Shown here: positions 19,901-28,595 of the stretch, one piece after another
Layout of the letters: each line of letters begins with the position of its first letter
How positions within the stretch are numbered: the stretch's first letter is position 1
Origin: an uncultured Prevotellaceae bacterium
GTDB taxonomy: Bacteria > Bacteroidota > Bacteroidia > Bacteroidales > Bacteroidaceae
DNA length: 64,000 nt
NCBI GenBank assembly: GCA_902764705.1
Contig: CACWWZ010000005.1
Span: 1 to 64,000 of the forward strand
Direction: 5' to 3'
Position numbers and translations under genes: made by a program
The notes under the pieces: generated by a model
Told to the model about the DNA's origin: nothing
Databases searched by the model: none
The model's input: the letters and a program-made list of their open reading frames with translations, nothing else

Positions 19901-20619
19901 TTACGTTGGATACAGACTTTACCGTCTCGGGCCCAACGGAAGAAGAGGGCAATCAGATTTGGACTATTACGGGAATTAACAACTATGATGGTGGGGCTAA
20001 GGTGATGCGTATAAGTCTGACATTCAGCGAAACAGGCGAAGCAAGCGGCAATAATGTTAAGGATGTGACACCCTATATGACTTCTACAGATATGGATATT
20101 GCAGGTTTGGATGCCTGGATAGTGACGCATATCAATATGACGAATCACAAAGTGACTCTCCAAAAGTTGGACGTGGATTATGTGCCAAAGGATGTCCCTG
20201 TATTGTTGCTGACAGATTTGCCTGATGCGACAGCAGAGGGCAATTATACTGCAACGCCTAAATATGTGGCAACCCCTGGTGATTACAGCGCGAATCTGTT
20301 GAAGAAGGCTACCAGTGACCTGCCAGTAGCCTTTGGTGAGGTATATAAGTATTACCAAGGACGATTTGTGCTTACTACCGATGGAATATTGCCGGCAGGC
20401 AGCTTCTATTTAGATAATCCCAATCCTCGTGGCGGTGGAACGTCTGGCGCGCCATTGCTCATCGAGTTTGACGTTATGACAGATATTGCCGATGCAAGAT
20501 GGAAGATGGACGACGACAGAGATGCCCGTTGGTATACGCTCGATGGGCGTCGTCTGAGCAGAAAGCCAGCCAAGAAGGGTTTATACATCATGAATGGACA
20601 GAAGATAGTAATAAAGTAA
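16903..20619 (+). CDS. large surface protein with chitobiase-like and MBG domains and C-terminal sorting motif
   Basis: The 1238-residue product begins at ATG 16903; ATG 16915 and ATG 17023 are also in frame. An unusual basic leader of about 80 residues, encoded by three tandem repeat arrays, precedes a clear signal-peptide core (LRLVVTLLLMMVVGVSEVWG then QITPG). Modules with WKIE...YYLIHYKTGKYLA follow, then a CHB_HEX_C-like segment (ITIYYTTDGTAPSTSS), more such modules, and MBG-type domains (EYGDADPALTYT, ISPAALTVTADAKTKEYG). The C-terminus, WYTLDGRRLSRKPAKKGLYI to KIVIK, resembles the short sorting domain common on Prevotella surface proteins. The role is probably a carbohydrate-binding or adhesive surface protein; the ligand is unknown. 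Confidence 0.75.
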   Translation: MTHIMSTTYRHTKQVTRMVARCTQGVAKVYPRCTQALSRLMEQPRSSLGAAWEQLRSSLEYAYSEITARTSRAYGPCPTRLRLVVTLLLMMVVGVSEVWGQITPGFYYLASNAAKADGASYSYNSSDPANSFYLCPAIGSYHDNNVDHPYLTTFKTNQDQNSLWKIEAVSGATNCYYLIHYKTGKYLASNATSSTAYDGGTNRRVVHLENKADDSDIYKFYIIDKSGSYQIYPADYRPGGTLTDASGKSLNVKADNWSMYVPQNGLATGIIGVYDYATNNKVNPGSQWKLEPLTSTQPCATPIVKYSGYEINISYPYTSETGITIYYTTDGTAPSTSSSSNVSTSFNISASGVVKVRAFATKSGFANSDEAVLWGSARPFLVQSKECSDYYLVPSGDGTKVNTSSLASDAMQWTLQNAGASTGGVPYYYLVNSKNNNKKIISETTLAMNDASADDNKFCIVENGYNTGDFFLIPISDLSKSAFKTLYKDKKKNFTDGNTGSEYNVTLETLKYYEQSNGLELWRLKACNEGADQKNLFSAPPFSASTDEVMHYYHIESVGNNGYFIVPPSSSDGYARTSNTSSDYTDNPWIFKVAASDNWLTYYYIINAASDKYMYFNPNIGLTDDQENVISMKDESEKNEGNEERFQFVMVRSTTTDACYIVPKGYSYADASHKNFYNNQYFGLWRDDANTDILKTTWSRSATANNVKWTFESTNYTNVWADPVVTCDIDGHITITNGEEADGAEFYYTKNNSTTLPATPTATESETNFKYSSSSKPTADAGFTTIKVRAIADGKQKSNVVKNTIIYNPTVALTTESYTYTGAVQNPISSVKVGETPIASSEYEVKYQKEGEDTELTEVKDAGTYTILVNDVDGGDYIVYGKNTTVTISPAALTVTADAKTKEYGDADPALTYTSEGLIGTDAIIGDLSRDAGEDVGTYAINQNTLTAGNNYAITYTPANLTINKKSLGDGTTPAAGIVINIDGNDVVTVTRTSPTSVDLTLDTDFTVSGPTEEEGNQIWTITGINNYDGGAKVMRISLTFSETGEASGNNVKDVTPYMTSTDMDIAGLDAWIVTHINMTNHKVTLQKLDVDYVPKDVPVLLLTDLPDATAEGNYTATPKYVATPGDYSANLLKKATSDLPVAFGEVYKYYQGRFVLTTDGILPAGSFYLDNPNPRGGGTSGAPLLIEFDVMTDIADARWKMDDDRDARWYTLDGRRLSRKPAKKGLYIMNGQKIVIK
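16961..17015 (+). repeat. 11-bp tandem array, five units
   Basis: Four nearly identical copies of CAAGGTGTACC start at 16961, 16972, 16983 and 16994; the second has AGC in place of ACC at its end. A degenerate fifth unit follows at 17005. The array lies inside the 5' end of the MBG-domain gene. Because 11 is not a multiple of 3, each unit is read in a different frame, and gain or loss of one unit would put ATG 16903 out of frame with the signal peptide. Confidence 0.9.
17025..17079 (+). repeat. 11-bp tandem array, five units
   Basis: Five adjoining copies of GGAGCAGCYTR lie at 17025, 17036, 17047, 17058 and 17069, with alternating CC/CT variants. The array begins on the last base of the in-frame ATG 17023, a possible alternative start. 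It is coding within the leader that precedes the signal peptide of the MBG-domain protein. Confidence 0.9.
17094..17153 (+). repeat. 22-bp tandem array, two and a half units
   Basis: CGAGATTACGGCTCGT occurs at 17094 and 17138, with the variant CGAGCTTACGGCCCGT exactly halfway between them at 17116. The period is 22 bp, twice the 11-bp period of the two neighbouring arrays. Each unit also has short inverted ends (CGAG/CTCG). It ends immediately before the hydrophobic core of the signal peptide. Confidence 0.85.
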
Positions 20620-20645
20620 CCGACGAATAGAATTAGAACGATATA

Positions 20646-23600
20646 ATGCAAGATATGATACATACGATACGAAACATCTTTGTTTTAGTTGCCTTGTTCA
20701 TTGTGGCAGCAAGTGAGACGTGGGCTGTAGAAACGCTAACAAATAACGGTATTACTGTTTATGTTGATAAGATTCCCGGTGAAGGTGGAACGGTCAGTAT
20801 CAGTAGTGTGACGGGAACAACTGACCATACGGTGACGTTAACTGTTGAACCTGCAACTGGTTATTCAATTTCTGCGAACTTGATTACTGCAGAGCCAATC
20901 GTGTCACCATCGTCATCAGCCCCCCAACGAGCACCTGGTTTGATGGATCCTTTGGAGGTAACGGGTAGTGGGACATCGTATTCGTTTAATTTGCCTTCTA
21001 AATATACTGCAGCTTATGTTACGGTAACATTCTATGAGGGAACAATTGGTGAGGTTACTCTTATTAATGATTTGGATCAAATAAGAAGCAATCTTGCTGG
21101 CAAATACAAATTAGTCGCAGATATAGATGCTACGGGCTTTACGGGTATAGCTAATTTTACTGGTTCTCTGGATGGAAACTATCATATAATTTCCAATTTA
21201 GAAAAGCCGATATTTACTACACTAGATGGTGGTGTGGTGAAGAATATTAATTTGCAATACGTTAAAATATCACAAGCTGGTCCTGTTGGTGCTATAGCCG
21301 GGACTGCAAGTGGTTATAGTCGTATTTATAACTGTGGTATCCTTCCAAGTGATAATAAATATGATGCTAGCACCGAAACATCTTATGTTAAAAGTACAGA
21401 TGGTTATTGTGGCGGTTTGGTAGGATGGTTGAAAGACGACTCGCGTGTCATCAACTGTTTTAGCTATGCCAATATCACTGGTGGTACAGATGTGGCAGGT
21501 ATCGTGGGACATAATGAAAAGGTGTATGAAACTGATGGTGTATCATACGGTTCAACAACACAGACTAATGGTGGTAAATACTATAGGCTGAAGACTGCAG
21601 TGGTAAATTGTATGTTCTATGGAAACATCACAAATGGTGATAACCGTTACCCTGTTTATGGTGGAGCTAAGATGCTGAATAAAGGAGCCAATGGTATCAA
21701 TAACTATGATTTCTATCGCGCTGAGGCTAGTTTAGGCTTGGCTGATGATGCACACTACAACTGTTCTTGGCCAGCCAAAGAGGAATACCTCACTCAGTAT
21801 GAATTCTATCGTTACCTGCTCAATAGCAACCGCGAACTTTGTGGCTGGTGGGTAGGGGCTGAATCTGCTCCAAGCACTATGACTATCGCTGATGTTAAGG
21901 CAGTGCCAAAGGATACTTCGCTGATGGCTAAGTGGGTGCTTGACCCCAGCATAGCACCTTATCCTATATTGAAGCAGGCGGGGAGATATCCGTCGGTTGT
22001 CAATCAGGCTCCAAGACCAGATGAAATGAATCCTCAGCGTATAGATCCAGAAACCAAGCAATGGGTTAGTCGCGGTTCTTCTACGAATACAGAAATGAAG
22101 AATCCTAATGCTGCCCCTGAAACAGATGGACGATCGCTGGGTACAATTTCTGTCAAGATCAAAAAAAATCCCAGTGATGATAGTACTGACAAGGATATTA
22201 TCATCACTGCTATGGACATTGATAATAATGACTTCTGCTATGGTAAGATACAGCTTCCCTATTACAACAGTATTTTCGGCAATCCATCTGTTCAGATTGA
22301 CCCAAATGCTTCGGCAACAGACAAAGCTGCCCAGTGGAATAGCCGCTATGGCGGTAATTATGGGGATAATGTAGTTGTTGGATGGACAATTAGTGTTGCC
22401 ACAACAGAAGGTGTTGCAAATGTTACAAACACCAAAAAAGTAGAAAACGATAAAGTCGTTTATGACCACACTTACTCAACAGATGCTGAGTCGGGATATA
22501 ATTTTACAGATCGCTACTGCACAACTAAAGATGAAAACCGTGTCTTTGCTCAAGGTGGTTACTACTATGTGCCATACGGAGTGTCGGAGATTACCATCAC
22601 AGCAAAGTGGGCAACTGCGACTTATTTTGATAACGGTGCAAATAATAGTTACGACCGAGTGTCAGGAGTTGGTGCGGGTAATGAATTTGCTCCGGCAGGT
22701 CGTCGTTCAACAACACTTCCTAACGGAAAAACAGTGGTAACAGGGAATATCAAAGACAATATACCTTCTGGTAGCAGTGTTTATGAGAAAGCTATTGTGC
22801 TGGTGGGTAACCATCAGTATCGTGTAAATGGTAATGATATAGGAAGTAATGGTGTCGCGTGCACCATTATGAGTGCCGACTTCGATTTAGATGAGGAGCC
22901 AGACAACTGTCTTATTTGGCAATTAGGAACTGGTACAAATCGACAGAGTATCTGCCCCATCCGTTTTGATTTTCTGCCAGTGGTTGAATATGGCTTGGCT
23001 ATGAAGGAGGATGGGTCTGAACAATATTACTCTCTTGGCTGCTATCGCCCTCTTGGTCATTTTGAGGTGACGGAGACTTCGTTGATACACTTCGGTCAGT
23101 TTGAGTATGGCAATAGTGCCCGTACAGTAGATGCACCTCTCATCCTCAATGGTGGTATCTTCGACCAATATACCAAGGGAACCAAATCAAAAACTACCGC
23201 TAATGATAACATTGATTACATCATCATTGGCGGTAATGTAAGAATACCGTCATTCACTCCTGGAGCCCACGTCAATAAGGATGCTAAATTCCCCACTCGC
23301 CATTGCCCAGTTAATGTCATTGGTGGTATAATAAACAATCTCTACCTTACAGGTAACTACAACGATGGTGTTACACCCAATCCAGACAGTCCTCATTGCT
23401 ATATAGATGGTGGCAATTTCAAACAGGTGGCTGCTGCTGGAAAGGAGGGTATTGCCGGTAATGTCATTTTTAAGGTAAACCACTCCATTATTAAAGAGTT
23501 TTATGGTGGCAGCACTTTGGGCGATAAGTATGTTACAGGTTCTATTGATGTCACTATCGACAACAGTTATGTAACCAAATACTGTGGTGGACCCAAGTTT

Positions 23601-26600
23601 AGTAATCTGGCTCCTTCTGCAATTAATACTGTGACCACTAATGCTACTGGCACCACTTTCGGCGTCTATTATGGAGGAGGTAATGGTGGTACCAGCTATA
23701 TGCAGTATGATAAAGCAGACGCTACGGTCACTGATGCCACTCCTACTGGTACTTTTATTAGTTGGGATGACGACACTGCAAACAGAGGAGGAAGGTTGAA
23801 ATTTTATACTCCTACTCCTCGCACATACCGTAGCACTGCTCCTATTGGTTATCATGCTGATTATGAAATGGAAATTGTAAATACGTCGACAGGTACCGAT
23901 GCTAAAAAAGCCATCTTCCGTACATATATGTTTGTTGCCCAGTTCTCGAAAACTGATACAGGGCCTATTATCAACAACCTTACTGATTGCAAGGTTTTAA
24001 CTAACTTCTATGGAGGTGGAAACCTTGGTGGTGTTCAGGGGGATGTCAAATCGACACTTTCTGGTAGCACCCGTGTTGACGGTTCGGTCTTTGGTGCAGG
24101 CTATTCAGCCAGTGTTCCTGAGGTCACCATCTATGAAAAAGACAAGACGCCTCCTACGATTAATGTCTATACGGGTATTATTACCCCAACCCCAGAGAAT
24201 AGTGGTACCAGCACTACCTATACTTGGACAAATAAGACAACCATCAATGGTACGAACCTTTCCACATCTTCTCCTACTGCAACGGATACAGATGGTACAA
24301 AATACTTTTTTACAGAAGAAAGCCTTGATAACTTAGGTACGGTTTCGGGTAAGGTTACTTTGAACATTGAAGGAACAACTATTGTCGGCGGTAGTGTCTA
24401 TGGCGGTGGTGAGGAGTCTGGCGTGGATGGCAATACTGAAGTGAAAGTGACTGGCGGCACTATTGGCACAAAAAAGGAAGATGGAACGTACCTTGGAGGT
24501 GCTGATTATGGTAATGTCTATGGTGGTGGTAAAGGAAAGAATGACAATGTGACAGCAGGACTGGTGAAGGGAACAACTACCGTTACCATCAGTGGAACAC
24601 CAACGATATACCATAATGTATATGGTGGTGGCGCATACGGTTCAGTGGGCGACTTTATTTACGATAATACAACAGGATTGCCTACGGCTCGCAAAGAGAA
24701 TACAACTGGTGGTGTTTGTACTGTCACCATTACTGGCGGTACCATCGGTACGAATGGCCATGAGAATGGTATGGTGTTCGGTTCGTCGCGTGGTGACGTG
24801 GGACAGCCAGGTGGCATTACCGACAAACAGGCATGGGTACATAGTACGCAGGTTACGATTGGTGATGCAGCCTTAGAAACAGGTCCTACGATTAAAGGCT
24901 CCGTCTATGGAGGCGGTGAGAACGGACATACCTTCACAGATGCGGTAGTAGATATCGTGAAGGGTACCATCGGTATCACCGACTCAGAAGACCCAGACGG
25001 TGGTGCACGTTACCCCTATCGTGGCAACGTTTATGGTGGCGGCTGCGGTACAGACACGTATACCGTTAAGGAGAATGCCGGTACTGAAAATGAAAAGACA
25101 AAAACGTATTTCAACCGCTTGGCAGGAATCGTAGAGGGCAACACAGAGGTCAATATCACTGGTGGTCATGTGGTGCATAACGTCTATGGCGGTGGTGCCA
25201 TGGGTTCGGTGGGTGTGTTTACCCGTGAAGCCAGTACAGACATCCATGTGCCAGGAAAGATAACAGGTGTTACTTCAGGTGGCAAGTGTACCGTTACTGT
25301 CAGTGGAGGCACGGTAGGTAATACTGGTGCAAAGATGATTAACGAGACTGGTGGTCCCGATGACTTTGGCCATGTGTTTGGTGGTGCTAGAGGTCAGGTA
25401 CACGACCTTGCGGACTATCCCAATCTGGAGCGGGTTGTCTATGTCGATAATACGGATGTGACTATCAGCGGTGGTCTGGTGACGGGTTCCGTTTATGGCG
25501 GTAGTGAGAGCGGCCATGTGCGGGAAAATACTGTGGTAAAGATACAAGGCGGACAGATAGGCTGTGGCGAAGGTGCTGAAGGTGCTTATACCACATGGAA
25601 TTCTTCTGTTAAGTCTACAGCTCATTGGACGTATGAAGCCAATGGTCATCCTTACGACCAGTATGCCGGCACAACGGGATATAATGCTGAGGGTGGTGCT
25701 ACTACAGCTACTGACGGCCATACGTTCTATGGTAATGTGTTTGGTGGAGGTTCTGGTTACTATCCCTACGCCCCAGGCAAGTGGCTGCGCTCTGCAGGAC
25801 AGGTGGGAGGCACAGCTACGGTGACTATCTCTGACGGCCAGATATTAAATAATGTATATGGCGGCTGCGAGATGGCAGATGTCGAGGGTGCTGTTACCGT
25901 CACGATGACAGGCGGTACTGTCGGCGTGCCACGCACCAAAGAGCAGATAGAGGCGCTGCCCACAATAGGCCATATCTATGGTGCCGGTATGGGCGACAAG
26001 CGTATCTTCTTCAACACCAGTACGAATGTGGCACAGACTACTGTCAACGTCACTGGCGGAACGGTGTATGGCTCTGTCTATGGTGGTGGTGAGGATGGTC
26101 ACGTACTGGCCAATGCCACGACAACCATCAGTCAGGCAGAGAATAAGACAACTGTCATTGGTTGTGACGGTACATCTGGCTTCGACGGCAACGTGTTTGG
26201 CGGCGGACAGGGCTCTGTTACGGCAAAGACTGCTGGTGTGGTTGCTGGTGATGTTGTAGTTAATATCGAAGGTGGTACCATGAAGGGCTCTGTCTATGGT
26301 GGTGGACGTCTGGCCTCTGTGGGTACTTATTTCGCGATGGCTGATAATGAGAATTACGGCAAGATGCAGGCTGATGTTGCCGATGATCCTGCGACAACAG
26401 AAGTCAACGAGGCCAAGTCTCATGGACATATCATAGTTAACTTGAACGGTGGCATCATCCATCAGAACGTCTATGGCGGCTGTATGGGTACGACGGATGC
26501 TGGTGATGAGTCGGAAGACTATGGTGTGTCGAAGACGGTTGAGGTGAACCTGAACAAGCAACAGTGCGAAGGTAAGGATGCGGATAATATCGGCACTGCA

Positions 26601-28562
26601 ACTGGTTGCGTTGTAAGGGGTGATATCTTCGGCTGTAACAATACGAATGCATCGCCCCAACAGACCGTTACCGTTCATGTCTATGGTACGCAGAATGCTG
26701 CGAAAAATGATATTGCCACGAAGTTCTTTAAGGCGACTGCCGACTTAGACGATATGACAACACTGAGTTCGTTAAAGGCAAGTATTGCTGCGCTGAATTC
26801 ATCAACAGAAACACCAACAGAAAAGGAAGCACAATATAATGCGCAAAAAGCAATTTATGACAATGCGAATTCTACTGCAGAGCAGAAGCAGGCTGCTCTT
26901 GCTGAGATGAAGGCTATCGTCCTGCTTGCGGTAGCAGATGAATTGGGAATTAATACTGACGCATATACGAATGCTACCAATGAGAATAAGCAGACGGCCC
27001 TCGACAACATCAAGAAGGCTATTAACGAAAGCAAGTATGACGTACACGCCGTCTATGGTGGTGGCAACTTGGCTGCCTACAAGCCTATAGGCCCCAATCC
27101 AACCACAACCAGTGATGATGGTAAAAATACGACCTACTCAACCAACGTCATCATCGATGGTTGTGGACTGACAAGTATTCGATATGCGTATGGTGGAGGT
27201 AATGCAGCCTCTACTCCTGCTACGAGTTTGACGGTTAACGGCACGTATGAGATAGAGGAAGCATTTGGTGGTGGTAATGGTAAGGACGACCTGCCCAATG
27301 GCGATCCGAATCCAGGTGCTAACGTGGGATTCCATGCATACGCGGATAATGCTACTAATGCGCAGACTCCTAAAGATAGAGCTGATAACTATGGTTACGG
27401 TTCAGGTAAGGCTTCTTTGAACATCTATGGCGGTACGATTCATCGTGTGTTTGGTGGTTCGAACACGAAGGGTAACGTGCGTCAGACCGCTGTCACCATG
27501 CTGGAGGAAGTAGGTGGTTGTGACTTCTGTGTGGACGAAGCCTACGGTGGTGGTAAGAGTGCCCCTATGGATGCAGAGGCCAAACTGCTGATGGCTTGTA
27601 TTCCTGGACTGAATGCAGCCTATGGTGGTGCTGAAGCTGCTGACATCCAAGGCAACGTATCGCTGACCATTACCAACGGTCGTTTCTCTCGTGTGTTTGG
27701 TGGTAACAATCTGAGCGGTACTATTCGTGGTGCAATCAAGGTGAATGTCGAAGAGGTTGGCTGTAAACCGATTATCATTGGTGAATTGTATGGCGGTGGT
27801 AACGAGGCAGGATATTCTATCTATGGCTACAAACAGAAGACGGAAGGCGGTAAATTGGTGTGGAAGCCTCGTGAGTCTGCTTCAGACAATACTGCTGACG
27901 GGGAATGTGACAATCTCACAACTCCATATGCTGATCCTCAGGTCAACGTCAAGTCGTTTACCAGTATCGGTGCTGTCTATGGCGGAGGATATGGTAAGAC
28001 TGCCGTGATGGTTGGCAATCCGACGGTGAACGTAAGCGTTGTTGAAGGTGCCTGGAAAGAATATGTAGGCGAGTCTTCCCAATATGAAGTGGAAGGATAC
28101 GTATACGATGCTACCGGTTATAAAGGAGAGACTATAACGATTACAGATTCTGATGGAACAACAACACATGATGTAGAACTGCCGAATCATGCAAAAGGCA
28201 AGATTGGCGCCATTGGCCAAGTATTCGGTGGTGGTAATGCTGCACCAGTCAAGGGTAATACCACCGTCAATATCGGAACTCTGGAAAAGGTGTCTGTAAA
28301 GAGCTATGTGGAGAAGACTGTGGATGCAGGTGCTTCTTTAGAAGACCTCGGTCTCTACACCCGTTCTGGAGCAGGGACGATAGCAAGTCCGTATAGGTAT
28401 ATCGCAGCTACTGGTACTGCTGAAGAGGGTACGAAGTACTATGAAGAGAAAGATGTTGAGACAGACGTTGTGGGTGTCGATATCCGAGGCAACGTCTACG
28501 GTGGTGGTAACAACGCCGAAGTGACGGGTAACACGAACGTCCAGATTGGTAAGAAGATGTAA
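20646..28562 (+). CDS. second giant YGGG-repeat surface protein
   Basis: The product has 2638 residues from ATG 20646 (ATG 20655 is also possible). The signal peptide ends at ETWA before VETLTNNG. A beta domain follows, then a GLUG-like region (GGLVGWLKDDSRVINCFSYANITGGTDVAGIVG). From about residue 860 there is a long array of modules of the type VTISGG..I..NVYGGG, with repeated phrases such as NVYGGGEESG and VFGGGNG, as expected for a repetitive beta-helix. It ends at NVQIGKKM without a recognisable sorting domain, directly before a strong hairpin. It starts 26 bases after the MBG gene and closes the surface-gene block. Unlike the first giant gene, its frame is intact. Function is unknown; surface adhesion is inferred. 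Confidence 0.72.
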   Translation: MQDMIHTIRNIFVLVALFIVAASETWAVETLTNNGITVYVDKIPGEGGTVSISSVTGTTDHTVTLTVEPATGYSISANLITAEPIVSPSSSAPQRAPGLMDPLEVTGSGTSYSFNLPSKYTAAYVTVTFYEGTIGEVTLINDLDQIRSNLAGKYKLVADIDATGFTGIANFTGSLDGNYHIISNLEKPIFTTLDGGVVKNINLQYVKISQAGPVGAIAGTASGYSRIYNCGILPSDNKYDASTETSYVKSTDGYCGGLVGWLKDDSRVINCFSYANITGGTDVAGIVGHNEKVYETDGVSYGSTTQTNGGKYYRLKTAVVNCMFYGNITNGDNRYPVYGGAKMLNKGANGINNYDFYRAEASLGLADDAHYNCSWPAKEEYLTQYEFYRYLLNSNRELCGWWVGAESAPSTMTIADVKAVPKDTSLMAKWVLDPSIAPYPILKQAGRYPSVVNQAPRPDEMNPQRIDPETKQWVSRGSSTNTEMKNPNAAPETDGRSLGTISVKIKKNPSDDSTDKDIIITAMDIDNNDFCYGKIQLPYYNSIFGNPSVQIDPNASATDKAAQWNSRYGGNYGDNVVVGWTISVATTEGVANVTNTKKVENDKVVYDHTYSTDAESGYNFTDRYCTTKDENRVFAQGGYYYVPYGVSEITITAKWATATYFDNGANNSYDRVSGVGAGNEFAPAGRRSTTLPNGKTVVTGNIKDNIPSGSSVYEKAIVLVGNHQYRVNGNDIGSNGVACTIMSADFDLDEEPDNCLIWQLGTGTNRQSICPIRFDFLPVVEYGLAMKEDGSEQYYSLGCYRPLGHFEVTETSLIHFGQFEYGNSARTVDAPLILNGGIFDQYTKGTKSKTTANDNIDYIIIGGNVRIPSFTPGAHVNKDAKFPTRHCPVNVIGGIINNLYLTGNYNDGVTPNPDSPHCYIDGGNFKQVAAAGKEGIAGNVIFKVNHSIIKEFYGGSTLGDKYVTGSIDVTIDNSYVTKYCGGPKFSNLAPSAINTVTTNATGTTFGVYYGGGNGGTSYMQYDKADATVTDATPTGTFISWDDDTANRGGRLKFYTPTPRTYRSTAPIGYHADYEMEIVNTSTGTDAKKAIFRTYMFVAQFSKTDTGPIINNLTDCKVLTNFYGGGNLGGVQGDVKSTLSGSTRVDGSVFGAGYSASVPEVTIYEKDKTPPTINVYTGIITPTPENSGTSTTYTWTNKTTINGTNLSTSSPTATDTDGTKYFFTEESLDNLGTVSGKVTLNIEGTTIVGGSVYGGGEESGVDGNTEVKVTGGTIGTKKEDGTYLGGADYGNVYGGGKGKNDNVTAGLVKGTTTVTISGTPTIYHNVYGGGAYGSVGDFIYDNTTGLPTARKENTTGGVCTVTITGGTIGTNGHENGMVFGSSRGDVGQPGGITDKQAWVHSTQVTIGDAALETGPTIKGSVYGGGENGHTFTDAVVDIVKGTIGITDSEDPDGGARYPYRGNVYGGGCGTDTYTVKENAGTENEKTKTYFNRLAGIVEGNTEVNITGGHVVHNVYGGGAMGSVGVFTREASTDIHVPGKITGVTSGGKCTVTVSGGTVGNTGAKMINETGGPDDFGHVFGGARGQVHDLADYPNLERVVYVDNTDVTISGGLVTGSVYGGSESGHVRENTVVKIQGGQIGCGEGAEGAYTTWNSSVKSTAHWTYEANGHPYDQYAGTTGYNAEGGATTATDGHTFYGNVFGGGSGYYPYAPGKWLRSAGQVGGTATVTISDGQILNNVYGGCEMADVEGAVTVTMTGGTVGVPRTKEQIEALPTIGHIYGAGMGDKRIFFNTSTNVAQTTVNVTGGTVYGSVYGGGEDGHVLANATTTISQAENKTTVIGCDGTSGFDGNVFGGGQGSVTAKTAGVVAGDVVVNIEGGTMKGSVYGGGRLASVGTYFAMADNENYGKMQADVADDPATTEVNEAKSHGHIIVNLNGGIIHQNVYGGCMGTTDAGDESEDYGVSKTVEVNLNKQQCEGKDADNIGTATGCVVRGDIFGCNNTNASPQQTVTVHVYGTQNAAKNDIATKFFKATADLDDMTTLSSLKASIAALNSSTETPTEKEAQYNAQKAIYDNANSTAEQKQAALAEMKAIVLLAVADELGINTDAYTNATNENKQTALDNIKKAINESKYDVHAVYGGGNLAAYKPIGPNPTTTSDDGKNTTYSTNVIIDGCGLTSIRYAYGGGNAASTPATSLTVNGTYEIEEAFGGGNGKDDLPNGDPNPGANVGFHAYADNATNAQTPKDRADNYGYGSGKASLNIYGGTIHRVFGGSNTKGNVRQTAVTMLEEVGGCDFCVDEAYGGGKSAPMDAEAKLLMACIPGLNAAYGGAEAADIQGNVSLTITNGRFSRVFGGNNLSGTIRGAIKVNVEEVGCKPIIIGELYGGGNEAGYSIYGYKQKTEGGKLVWKPRESASDNTADGECDNLTTPYADPQVNVKSFTSIGAVYGGGYGKTAVMVGNPTVNVSVVEGAWKEYVGESSQYEVEGYVYDATGYKGETITITDSDGTTTHDVELPNHAKGKIGAIGQVFGGGNAAPVKGNTTVNIGTLEKVSVKSYVEKTVDAGASLEDLGLYTRSGAGTIASPYRYIAATGTAEEGTKYYEEKDVETDVVGVDIRGNVYGGGNNAEVTGNTNVQIGKKM

Positions 28563-28595
28563 CTTTATGCCCTATCGCTGTGATAGGGCATAAAG
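28563..28595. terminator. bidirectional hairpin terminator between convergent genes
   Basis: A perfect 14-bp inverted repeat, CTTTATGCCCTATC at 28563-28576 and its complement at 28582-28595, surrounds a 5-base loop. It starts directly after the stop of the giant gene, and the minus-strand ATPase gene ends within it (stop at 28574-28572). It is likely to terminate transcription from both sides. Neither side has a long T tract. Confidence 0.75.

Noticed and set aside
23600..28560. CRISPR-like regularity in the GGTGGTGG repeats of the giant genes
   Set aside because: The repeats are coding, variable in spacing and sequence, and have no identical direct repeats with unique spacers; no cas gene is present.
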